Positions 1 through 5,972 of a stretch of 7,053 nucleotides of DNA are shown in pieces (within the stretch, counting starts at the first letter, position 1; every line of letters begins with the position of its first letter). The notes beneath the pieces were generated by a model. That model ran no database searches and was not told where the DNA came from. It saw nothing but the letters and a program-made list of their open reading frames with translations. This DNA comes from an uncultured Dysgonomonas sp. (GTDB lineage: Bacteria; Bacteroidota; Bacteroidia; Bacteroidales; Dysgonomonadaceae): assembly GCA_945292135.1 (NCBI GenBank), contig CALYRA010000057.1, positions 1 through 7,053 on the forward strand, written 5' to 3'. The position numbers were made by a program, and so were the translations under genes.

Positions 1-1
1 C

Positions 2-313
2 GACTTTACGAGCATTATAAAATGTTATCATTTTATTGTGAAATGTATATGAAACGCATTGATATTCGCCTGATTCATTAATAGACTCGACCAAAACTAA
101 AGAGTCTGGTTCTGTTAAACCTCGATGCACCGAACTCATAATAAGAGAACGCGCGCTAACAAAATAGGGTCGTTTATCAAATGATTCGGTAGCTTTGTTT
201 ATGCCATCTAATAGCTTTTCTTCTGATTCCAACGACGCATTTTTATCGGCACAACATACTAATAATAACGTCGTTAATGTCAGCACAAAAAATTTGAATG
301 CGGTTCTATACAT
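2..313 (-). CDS. Putative lipoprotein, C-terminally cut by the window edge
   Basis: A reading frame starts at the ATG at 313 and stays open for 104 codons to the left edge, so the C-terminus is outside the window. The N-terminus looks like a lipoprotein signal peptide: Arg3 and Lys7, a hydrophobic stretch (about residues 8-19), then Leu-Val-Cys-Cys at 18-21. Either Cys20 or Cys21 could be the lipidated residue; a Cys at -1 of the lipobox is unusual. The mature part seen so far is polar with no motif I recognise, so no function is assigned. It starts 21 bp after the manC stop with no terminator between, so it is probably co-transcribed with manC. It could be an envelope protein unrelated to GDP-mannose synthesis. 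That the frame is a gene is fairly secure; the lipoprotein call is inference from the N-terminus. Confidence 0.7.
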   Translation of the reverse strand, partial: MYRTAFKFFVLTLTTLLLVCCADKNASLESEEKLLDGINKATESFDKRPYFVSARSLIMSSVHRGLTEPDSLVLVESINESGEYQCVSYTFHNKMITFYNARKV

Positions 314-334
314 AAATAAAATAATTTTTTTTAG

Positions 335-1417
335 TTAAATATATTCGTTTCCATACTTCAATTTAACATCTGTCACAAATTGTTTTATACGCTGTTCTTC
401 TTCTTTTTTACATATAAGAAGAACATTATCTGATTCAGCGACAATATATCCATCAAGCCCTTGTATTACGACAAGTTTTTCTTTTGGAAGAGCTACTATA
501 TTTTCTGAACTATCAAAAAACATTGCTTTAGGTGTCAGTTGCGCATTTGCAAATTCATCTTTTTCGGATACGTCATGTAAAGATCCCCATGTACCTAGAT
601 CGGACCATCCAAAATCCGCTGCTTGTACGCATACATTATCAGCTTTTTCCATTATGCCGTAATCTATAGATATATTTGGGCAAAAGGGGTAATTTTCGTT
701 TATAAAATCCATTTCATTTTTTGTCCCAAATTGCTCTGAACCTTGATCGAAACGATTGGCAATTTCGGGTAAATGTTTACGAAAGGATTCAAAAATAGCT
801 TTTACATTCCAAATAAATATCCCTGAATTCCATAAAAATTCGCCGCTTTCATAAAATACTTTTGCCAAATCGATATTTGGCTTCTCTGTAAAGACTTTTA
901 CCTTAGTCATACCATCAATCTTTTCTTCGCTCATCTGTATATATCCATAACCTGTTTCGGGACGACTTGGACGTATACCTAAGGTAAGTAATATTGGATT
1001 CTTTGAGACAAATTGATATGCTTTCTTAATAACGGAAAGGAATTCATCTTCTTTCAAAATCAAGTGATCTGAGGGGGCGACTACTATATTTGCATTTGGA
1101 TTTAAAGCATTAATATGATAAGTTGCAAAGGCTATACAGGGAGCTGTATTCCGACGCATAGGCTCGGCTAAAATTTGGCATGAATTTAATTCCGGTAGCT
1201 CTTCAGATATCAAATCAACATAATCTTTGTTGGTAACAATAAAAATATTTTCGGCAGGAAGTATTTTTCTAAAACGATCGTATGTCATTCGGATGAGAGA
1301 ACGTCCTGTGCCAAAAAAATCCAAAAACTGTTTTGGACGTGCTTCACGGCTAAAAGGCCAAAAACGGCTACCAATACCTCCGCTCATTATAACACAATAG
1401 TTATTATTATTTTCCAT
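335..1417 (-). CDS. manC: Mannose-1-phosphate guanylyltransferase (GDP-mannose pyrophosphorylase)
   Basis: This cytosolic enzyme makes GDP-mannose from mannose 1-phosphate and GTP, releasing pyrophosphate. GDP-mannose supplies mannose and, through GDP-fucose, fucose for capsule, O-antigen and glycoproteins. The family signature is clear: the nucleotide-binding and pyrophosphorylase motif GGxGxRxWPxSRxxxPKQF at residues 13-31, AEPMRRNTAP at 84-93, PSDH at 115-118, GYGYI at 156-160, the sugar-phosphate motif FTEKP at 176-180, WNSGIF at 196-201 and GWSDLGTW at 270-277. At 360 residues it is the short, single-function form with only the nucleotidyltransferase domain. The longer form of about 470 residues adds a C-terminal cupin phosphomannose isomerase domain, which is absent here. 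The ATG at 1417 suits the family N-terminus and lies 20 bp from a promoter match. The gene appears intact. The enzyme class is secure; which glycan it serves cannot be seen. Confidence 0.96.
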   Translation of the reverse strand: MENNNNYCVIMSGGIGSRFWPFSREARPKQFLDFFGTGRSLIRMTYDRFRKILPAENIFIVTNKDYVDLISEELPELNSCQILAEPMRRNTAPCIAFATYHINALNPNANIVVAPSDHLILKEDEFLSVIKKAYQFVSKNPILLTLGIRPSRPETGYGYIQMSEEKIDGMTKVKVFTEKPNIDLAKVFYESGEFLWNSGIFIWNVKAIFESFRKHLPEIANRFDQGSEQFGTKNEMDFINENYPFCPNISIDYGIMEKADNVCVQAADFGWSDLGTWGSLHDVSEKDEFANAQLTPKAMFFDSSENIVALPKEKLVVIQGLDGYIVAESDNVLLICKKEEEQRIKQFVTDVKLKYGNEYI

Positions 1418-1437
1418 GTTGATTTTTAAACTTTTGA

Positions 1438-1468
1438 CAAAGTTACATCATAACAAAACATAAACAAA
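1438..1468 (-). promoter_or_regulatory. Promoter of manC (Bacteroidetes type)
   Basis: On the minus strand a -33 element TTTG (1468-1465) is followed after exactly 19 bp by TAACTTTG (1445-1438), a full match to the Bacteroidetes -7 consensus TAnnTTTG. The box ends 20 bp before the manC ATG, so the leader should be short, roughly 10-15 nt. No operator or riboswitch fits in that space, which suggests constitutive expression. Confidence 0.8.
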
Positions 1469-1529
1469 GTAAAAAAGTAAGAATAGCACAAAAATGTCTC
1501 TTTGGGTTTTAAAAAAATGGATATTAGTC

Positions 1530-1559
1530 TTTGAAGTTTGAAAAATATATGTATTTTTG
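1530..1559 (+). promoter_or_regulatory. Promoter of tRNA-Leu (Bacteroidetes type)
   Basis: TTTG at 1530-1533 and TATTTTTG at 1552-1559, separated by 18 bp, match the Bacteroidetes -33 and -7 (TAnnTTTG) elements. The -7 box ends 9 bp before the first tRNA base, so transcription would start almost at the mature 5' end. It is divergent from the manC promoter; the two share the 151-bp region 1418-1568, which holds nothing else I can recognise. Confidence 0.75.
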
Positions 1560-1568
1560 CAGCCACAA

Positions 1569-1652
1569 GCCCAGATGGCGGAATTGGTAGACGCGCTGGT
1601 CTCAAACACCAGTGGATTCACTTCCATGCCGGTTCGATCCCGGCTCTGGGTA
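1569..1652 (+). tRNA. tRNA-Leu, anticodon CAA
   Basis: A complete class II tRNA. The acceptor stem pairs 1569-1575 with 1645-1651; its first pair is a G-U wobble and the discriminator base is A1652. The anticodon stem is CTGGT (1596-1600) with ACCAG (1608-1612), around the loop CTCAAAC (1601-1607). The anticodon is therefore CAA at 1603-1605, reading UUG leucine codons. A long variable arm (TGGA at 1614-1616 region paired with TCCA at 1623-1626, starting at 1613) is typical of tRNA-Leu. The T arm is GCCGG, TTCGATC, CCGGC (1628-1644). The 3' CCA is not encoded, so it must be added after transcription. tRNA-Leu 3' ends are frequent integration sites for islands and phages, and all visible accessory genes lie on this 3' side. 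Confidence 0.97.
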
Positions 1653-1667
1653 CGAATTTAAGAAAAG

Positions 1668-1706
1668 AAAGAGTTGTAAGTCAAAAACTTACAACTCTTT
1701 TCGTTT
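1668..1706 (+). terminator. Rho-independent terminator after tRNA-Leu
   Basis: A perfect 14-bp inverted repeat, AAAGAGTTGTAAGT (1668-1681) and ACTTACAACTCTTT (1687-1700), closes a 5-nt CAAAA loop and is followed by TCGTTTT. It begins 16 bp after the tRNA. The left flank is A-rich (AAGAAAAG), so on the minus strand the hairpin is followed by a U-rich tract. It could therefore also stop transcripts arriving from the lipoprotein gene that ends at 1743. Confidence 0.88.
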
Positions 1707-1710
1707 TGTC

Positions 1711-1730
1711 TACTGGCAAATTACTGGCAA
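1711..1730. repeat. Two tandem copies of TACTGGCAA, 11-bp period
   Basis: TACTGGCAA occurs at 1711-1719 and again at 1722-1730, separated by AT. The pair lies just outside the tRNA-Leu terminator and before the 3' end of the lipoprotein gene. An 11-bp period puts both copies on the same face of the helix, as expected for a protein binding site, for example integrase arm sites or part of an attachment region. That role is only inferred; no integrase gene is in the window. Confidence 0.5.
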
Positions 1731-1742
1731 TTCTTCATTTTT

Positions 1743-2231
1743 TCATTCTTTATACTCTTCTTTTATTACCAATCTTTTGTATATTTTATTCTCAAAAGCA
1801 TATTCTTCAAAATATCCAATAATTATTTTCCATTCAATTACTTTACTTAGTTCGGTTAATCCATAAGTAAACTTAAAATCAGCAACTAAGAAATAATCCA
1901 ATTTGCCAATTTGGAATCTGTCATTACTTTGTAAATTTATAACTTTACTTCTTAATTCATTAGATGGAGCTTCGTTTACATAGTCTGCTAACATAAAGCT
2001 TAATCGTTCACACTCTGATGTAAAATAACATATTGCATAAATACCATGCTCTGGAGAAGAAGATATGGCATGAGAGCCGAAATAAAATGTTCGTGTATAT
2101 TCTTTTCCTGCCTCATAAGATGTCTTTGTTATATCTGTATTTTGGCTAAATTCATCATCATCTTTAGAGCATGAAGACACAACAAACAAAAGGAGTACAA
2201 ACGAAAAAAGTGTAAATAACTGATTTTTCAT
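1743..2231 (-). CDS. Putative outer-surface lipoprotein of unknown function
   Basis: The N-terminus is a textbook lipoprotein signal peptide: Lys3, a hydrophobic run at about residues 5-18, then Val-Ser-Ser-Cys with Cys21 as the lipidated residue. The next residues, Ser-Lys-Asp-Asp-Asp (22-26), fit the acidic lipoprotein export signal that sends Bacteroidetes lipoproteins to the cell surface. The mature part, about 140 residues, shows no motif I recognise; it has several aromatic residues and two internal cysteines (68, 74) that could form a disulphide. It is an isolated gene between the tRNA-Leu terminator and the palindromic repeat, in the same direction as the defence genes but about 260 bp from them. 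No clear promoter is seen upstream of the ATG. It could be a lone cargo gene. Being a gene and a lipoprotein is well supported; function is unknown. Confidence 0.8.
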   Translation of the reverse strand: MKNQLFTLFSFVLLLFVVSSCSKDDDEFSQNTDITKTSYEAGKEYTRTFYFGSHAISSSPEHGIYAICYFTSECERLSFMLADYVNEAPSNELRSKVINLQSNDRFQIGKLDYFLVADFKFTYGLTELSKVIEWKIIIGYFEEYAFENKIYKRLVIKEEYKE

Positions 2232-2267
2232 AACTGTTTATTTTAATTATTACCCTTAAAATATCCA

Positions 2268-2282
2268 GTTCTCAAAAAGAAC
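2268..2282. repeat. Small hairpin GTTCT-CAAAA-AGAAC
   Basis: A 5-bp inverted repeat (2268-2272 with 2278-2282) with a 5-nt CAAAA loop lies immediately left of the copy of GTGGACTGTA at 2283. It may be part of the palindromic element or a weak structure in the leader of the lipoprotein gene. The stem is short enough that chance is possible. Confidence 0.35.
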
Positions 2283-2412
2283 GTGGACTGTACTACAATG
2301 GTTAGGAGGTACGACCAAGCACCCACAGTCCAAATAAGTAAGCCCACGCTATGCACGGGCGTTTTACTTATTGTTTTTGTGGACTGTATAAAAATTGGTC
2401 GTTTTCCTAACC
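2283..2412. repeat. Long imperfect palindrome with nested arms, likely dispersed repeat element
   Basis: Five nested arm pairs fold 2300-2412 into one long hairpin: GGTTAGGA (2300-2307) with TCCTAACC (2405-2412); ACGACCAA (2311-2318) with TTGGTCGT (2395-2402); ACAGTCCA (2325-2332) with TGGACTGT (2380-2387); AATAAGTAA (2333-2341) with TTACTTATT (2364-2372); and GCCC (2342-2345) with GGGC (2357-2360). About 37 pairs form around an 11-nt tip. GTGGACTGTA also occurs as a direct repeat at 2283-2292 and 2379-2388, so the central ACAGTCCA can pair on either side. The element lies between two genes and has no credible ORF. Length and symmetry exceed an ordinary terminator. It may be a REP-like or MITE-like element, a structured RNA or a recombination site. 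The symmetry is directly seen; the identity is unknown. Confidence 0.8.
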
Positions 2413-2491
2413 CAAAAAACAATAGCAAACGCTATCTATTATCTAATATATCGTTACAAATATAGCTATTTTCCGTAAAACGAAATAAGAG
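2413..2491. other. AT-rich intergenic stretch with weak hairpins after the ATPase gene
   Basis: This short stretch contains ATAGC-AAAC-GCTAT (2422-2435) and a loose inverted repeat around TAGCT (2463-2467) and AGCTA (2490-2494) at the ATPase stop codon. On the minus strand the second could act as a weak terminator of the defence operon, but its stem is interrupted and the U-tract is poor. The large palindrome beyond it may serve as the real transcription stop. Confidence 0.3.
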
Positions 2492-4621
2492 CTATTTCAA
2501 AAGTACCTTTTTATATAAAGTCTTCCTTTCATGATGTTCTTTTATATGCTCTTCTAATGATTTGTTATTTTCATCGACCCAATATTTGGACGAATTTAAA
2601 TTTGTAGTTGTACAAAAAAGTATCGCATCACGAAGATTAGACAATGCAACATCCTCCTCTAATATATACTGATTGGCTTTTATTTCTTTTTTTGTTTTAG
2701 ATAAAGTTTTTTTCCTTTGAGAATAATGTTTTGGATAATGCCTTTTGAAAGAATCTATTTCGACTCTTTTTATCTTACTACCACTTAAAACAGTAATAAC
2801 TCCTGTATCAAAGTTATATGTTGCTTTTGCATCAGCATCAGCTCTTTTTAAAGAAAAAATAATTGGAATATCTTTCTCTTTTTTCTCTTCTGGCTGAGGA
2901 TTATTTACAACTTGTTTGGTTGTTCGTTCTGGTTGTTTTACTTTTTTGCAATCATTTTTAATTTTATTAATCAACCCAAAAAGAGTTCTAAAATTTTTGA
3001 AATCTTCTTTCTCAAAATCTTTAGATTTATCCATTAAAATATTTTTTGCCTTACCTGTAATATCTTCACTAATATCACTTATTGACTTATTTGAAAAATA
3101 ATTTAAGCTTTTCACTAATGCTTCTTGATATGCTTCTTTATATTTCTCAGAATCAAACATATTTTCAATTGTACAATGCGAAGTATATCCTTGAGGTTTT
3201 GGTAAAAGTAAGGCGAAAAAATTATTATGTTTTATTTTATCATCTGTATGTAGTTTCTTATAACCGGAACTATTAACATCTTTGTCAAAACCTTTTCCAT
3301 ACGAATCAATTCCGGCTTTATCATTGTCATAAACAGCAATGTAAATTTTATCCTTAAATGTTCCTGTTTCAGCTAAACCTTGCATAAAAGGTTGTATCTT
3401 GCTTTCTCCACCAAAAGAAAACACATCAAAATCTAAATTCGCATAATCATCTTTCAATTTCAATAATGCTTTTATCAGATGTTCTTTATCGTGTTTTCCT
3501 TCAACCAATAATATTACATCTTTTTTACTTGCTAAAAAGTTGTTTTGTTGATGCGCATTCCAAAATTCTCCTGTAATATCTTCAATTATTTCCTGTTGTT
3601 TTTTAGGTATAAATTTGCCAGAACTCATCATGTATAGATTATTTTCATCTATACATTGTGTTATTGTTGGAGAATGAGTTGTAACAATAACTTGTCTATT
3701 ATGGATATAAGGCTTTAAAGCCTCAATAACTTTATTTTTATTATTTACATGCACATGAGCATCGGGTTCGTCCAACAAATAGAGTGTATCTTCTTGCCCG
3801 GCGAACTCAAGGGCAGCTTTTAATAGTAATAGTTTTTTCTGTCCTTCGCTTAAATCTTCTATTCGCAAACCGTCATTAAACATAACTGTTATGTCTTTTA
3901 TTATCTTCGTTTTATCAGGAGTAAACGCTATATATAAATAAGAAAATATCTCATCTATGGAATACATAATATTGAGTATATCTGATATATTATCAAACAA
4001 ATACTCTGATTTATCATCAATTGTTTGAATAAGGTTTAGAACCGGACTATTCATGTAGTTGGAATAATTGGATTTTGCAAATTCAAATTTAATTTTATCT
4101 ATTCTCTGAATTCCTAAAACCTGTTCTAAAAAATCTTTATTATTCTCGGATAAACTCAAACAAAGCAACGATATATTCCAATAAAACTTATTCAAGTATA
4201 GCATTTGAGGTAGATTAGCGTACCTTTCTTTATTTATATTTACAATATAATCTAAATAGAAAGGACGATAATATTCTTTCCAAAGCCTATCCTCTTCGCC
4301 GCTATATATAGCTACGACTTTTTTTGGTAAATAATCAGTTATTGAGACTTGGGTAACTCCATTTAGACGAAATGAAAGTTTAGATTTTTCTTTCTCAACC
4401 TCTATTCTGTTATTATTAGATGTGATATATTCTAAATAAAACTCAAAAGGTATATTTCTTTCGTTCTTATATAGATTCTTGAAAATGCAGCTTATAGCCT
4501 CCAACAAATTACTTTTCCCACAGCCATTATTGCCGATAATAGCTATCAAATCTCCATCATGTTCTAATTTTGCATCAATAAGGTTTTTATGACCTTTTAT
4601 GTGTATTTTTTTTATCTTCAT
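2492..4621 (-). CDS. ABC-type ATPase fused to a TOPRIM domain (OLD-like or PARIS-like defence protein)
   Basis: Probable antiphage nuclease or effector of 709 residues. Residues 1 to about 340 form an SMC/RecF-type ABC ATPase: Walker A GNNGCGKS (30-37), signature LSEGQ (257-261), Walker B LYLLDEPDAH (280-289) and H-loop TTHS (314-317), all intact. Residues about 367-490 are TOPRIM-like, with the acidic motif VEGKHDKE (373-380, Glu374) and YDNDKAG (431-437, Asp432 and Asp434), the expected metal-binding residues. A lysine- and proline-rich linker (about 560-585) leads to a C-terminal domain (about 588-700) whose VLSGSKI, basic middle and W...NKSLEEHI tail recall DUF4357. This last point is from memory and less certain. 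The ATG at 4621 overlaps the hsdS stop by 4 bp (ATGA), implying translational coupling. ATPase plus TOPRIM is the layout of OLD nucleases and combines the functions of PARIS AriA and AriB. Substrate and trigger are unknown. Confidence 0.88.
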   Translation of the reverse strand: MKIKKIHIKGHKNLIDAKLEHDGDLIAIIGNNGCGKSNLLEAISCIFKNLYKNERNIPFEFYLEYITSNNNRIEVEKEKSKLSFRLNGVTQVSITDYLPKKVVAIYSGEEDRLWKEYYRPFYLDYIVNINKERYANLPQMLYLNKFYWNISLLCLSLSENNKDFLEQVLGIQRIDKIKFEFAKSNYSNYMNSPVLNLIQTIDDKSEYLFDNISDILNIMYSIDEIFSYLYIAFTPDKTKIIKDITVMFNDGLRIEDLSEGQKKLLLLKAALEFAGQEDTLYLLDEPDAHVHVNNKNKVIEALKPYIHNRQVIVTTHSPTITQCIDENNLYMMSSGKFIPKKQQEIIEDITGEFWNAHQQNNFLASKKDVILLVEGKHDKEHLIKALLKLKDDYANLDFDVFSFGGESKIQPFMQGLAETGTFKDKIYIAVYDNDKAGIDSYGKGFDKDVNSSGYKKLHTDDKIKHNNFFALLLPKPQGYTSHCTIENMFDSEKYKEAYQEALVKSLNYFSNKSISDISEDITGKAKNILMDKSKDFEKEDFKNFRTLFGLINKIKNDCKKVKQPERTTKQVVNNPQPEEKKEKDIPIIFSLKRADADAKATYNFDTGVITVLSGSKIKRVEIDSFKRHYPKHYSQRKKTLSKTKKEIKANQYILEEDVALSNLRDAILFCTTTNLNSSKYWVDENNKSLEEHIKEHHERKTLYKKVLLK

Positions 4622-5967
4622 GGCTGACTAAATATAGCGTTTTCAAAATCTAAGATTGCTTGTTTGCGATTAAGCTCTGCTTGTTGATGTAATGCTTTTA
4701 TTTGCTCTTTTAAGCCTATAATATATCTTGCTATTTGATTTTGCTTTTCAAGTGGAGGTAAAGGGAAGAGAAAATCAAGCATTTCTTGAGAATTAATATT
4801 AGCTTGTCCTGTAATTTGTCTACTCACTAAATCTTTTTGTACCTGCAAAATAGCGGAATTGAATAGAAAGTTTATAAAAAATACATTTGCAATATCTTTA
4901 TTTATCCCAACTCTGATTATATAAGAAGCGAAAACGTACGTCCCATCTTTATCAAAGACAGCGGTTTTTCCTACTAATTCTTTACTATTTGTTCTATTAA
5001 ATAGCAAGTCTTCCTTATTAAGTGTATATTTTTCGACTACCTCTTTTTGTAAAGAAACATACTTCAAATCATTTATTATTAAATCAGAATTTACAATATT
5101 ATTCATCCTTATAAAGGGCGTACCAATAGATTCTTTAGATGATTTCTCAGATAAACCATATTGGAAATGATTTGCGAAATCTCTCAGTTTTACCGGTTTA
5201 TATTTTCCAGAATACAAAAAAGAAAGCTTTGCCGAATTCTTTAAATAATAATACGACCATCTATCAACCTGAGTAAAGCTAATTAAATCTATTTTAGACT
5301 CAGTTTCTGAAATTTTCTTGTTTCTCTCTAATCCTAATTCATCAAAAAGGTAATTCTCAATCTCTATTTCGAGTTCTTTCGCCTTTTTTTCTCTATATTC
5401 AGCAAGTTTTATCTTTTCGTTGTACGACTCAATTATTTTATTTTGGGCATCTAAGGATGGCAAAGGGATTGCTATATTACAGAGATTATCAAATGTGAGA
5501 TTTTGTCTAACTGAACCTGTTGTATTGTCTCTGATAATAGAATTAAACCTATTGGTTTTAAATAAATAGAATAAATAAAATGGAGAAATATCTTCCTTAC
5601 AACTAAAAACCACATATGCAGGACTAATATACTCATTTTTATGCTCTTTGAGTTTGATTCCTATTGACCCTACATTTATTCTATATGGATTATAAGCAAT
5701 CCATTCTTCTTGCATTTTTTTGTAAGGTTGATTTATTTCACTTCCTTTTGCTACATATGCATCAAATATTCCGATGTTATTATTTACACCTAATATCGCA
5801 TGTTCTTTATCTTTATCTAATTTAATTTTTTTATTTTGATGGATTAGTACATCTGATAAAAGAACTAAAGGAAAATCGGACTTCAAATTACGCGTTTTAT
5901 ATCTTTTTACGTCCCATGAAAAAAGTTGAAAAAACGAAACAGTCGATAAATAGTTTTTAGTCTTCAT
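4618..5967 (-). CDS. hsdS: Type I restriction-modification specificity subunit S
   Basis: HsdS gives a type I system its DNA target: each of two target-recognition domains (TRD) reads one half of a split site, and the conserved helices bind HsdM. The two-fold build is visible. TRD1 spans about residues 8-170 and ends in TGSVRQNLTFDNL and IPLPSLDAQ; a helical spacer rich in Glu and Lys follows (about 175-212). TRD2 (about 228-400) ends in TGQANINSQEMLDF and PLPPLEKQ, followed by a second helix to the C-terminus. The starts of the halves (SFFQLFSWDVKRY and SFTQVDRWSYYYL) also resemble each other. The protein has 449 residues, normal for a complete HsdS. The ATG at 5967 is chosen; a TTG directly before it at 5970 adds one residue and is less likely. 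The gene begins 5 bp after hsdM and overlaps the ATPase gene by 4 bp. The recognised sequence cannot be read from the protein. Confidence 0.95.
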   Translation of the reverse strand: MKTKNYLSTVSFFQLFSWDVKRYKTRNLKSDFPLVLLSDVLIHQNKKIKLDKDKEHAILGVNNNIGIFDAYVAKGSEINQPYKKMQEEWIAYNPYRINVGSIGIKLKEHKNEYISPAYVVFSCKEDISPFYLFYLFKTNRFNSIIRDNTTGSVRQNLTFDNLCNIAIPLPSLDAQNKIIESYNEKIKLAEYREKKAKELEIEIENYLFDELGLERNKKISETESKIDLISFTQVDRWSYYYLKNSAKLSFLYSGKYKPVKLRDFANHFQYGLSEKSSKESIGTPFIRMNNIVNSDLIINDLKYVSLQKEVVEKYTLNKEDLLFNRTNSKELVGKTAVFDKDGTYVFASYIIRVGINKDIANVFFINFLFNSAILQVQKDLVSRQITGQANINSQEMLDFLFPLPPLEKQNQIARYIIGLKEQIKALHQQAELNRKQAILDFENAIFSQP

Positions 5968-5972
5968 CAAAT

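Noticed and set aside
1538..1866. Two plus-strand open frames (94 and 84 codons) crossing the tRNA and its terminator.
   Set aside because: They translate the tRNA-Leu itself (a well-known type of false protein) and the antisense of the lipoprotein gene 1743-2231.
2300..2412. Integron attC site, suggested by the bulged hairpin and GTTAGGA/TCCTAAC ends.
   Set aside because: The end boxes point the wrong way (attC has YYYAAC at the 5' end and GTTRRR at the 3' end), and no integron integrase or cassette array is seen.
2300..2412. Invertible promoter of the Bacteroides capsule type.
   Set aside because: The arms are nested and nearly adjacent, leaving an 11-nt tip with no room for a promoter; no recombinase gene is present.
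2243..2465. Short open frames on both strands over the palindrome.
   Set aside because: They mirror each other because of the inverted repeat, have no recognisable domain and no start signals.
2916..3276. Two plus-strand open frames of 61 and 64 codons.
   Set aside because: Antisense shadows of the ATPase-TOPRIM gene with no motif or start signal.
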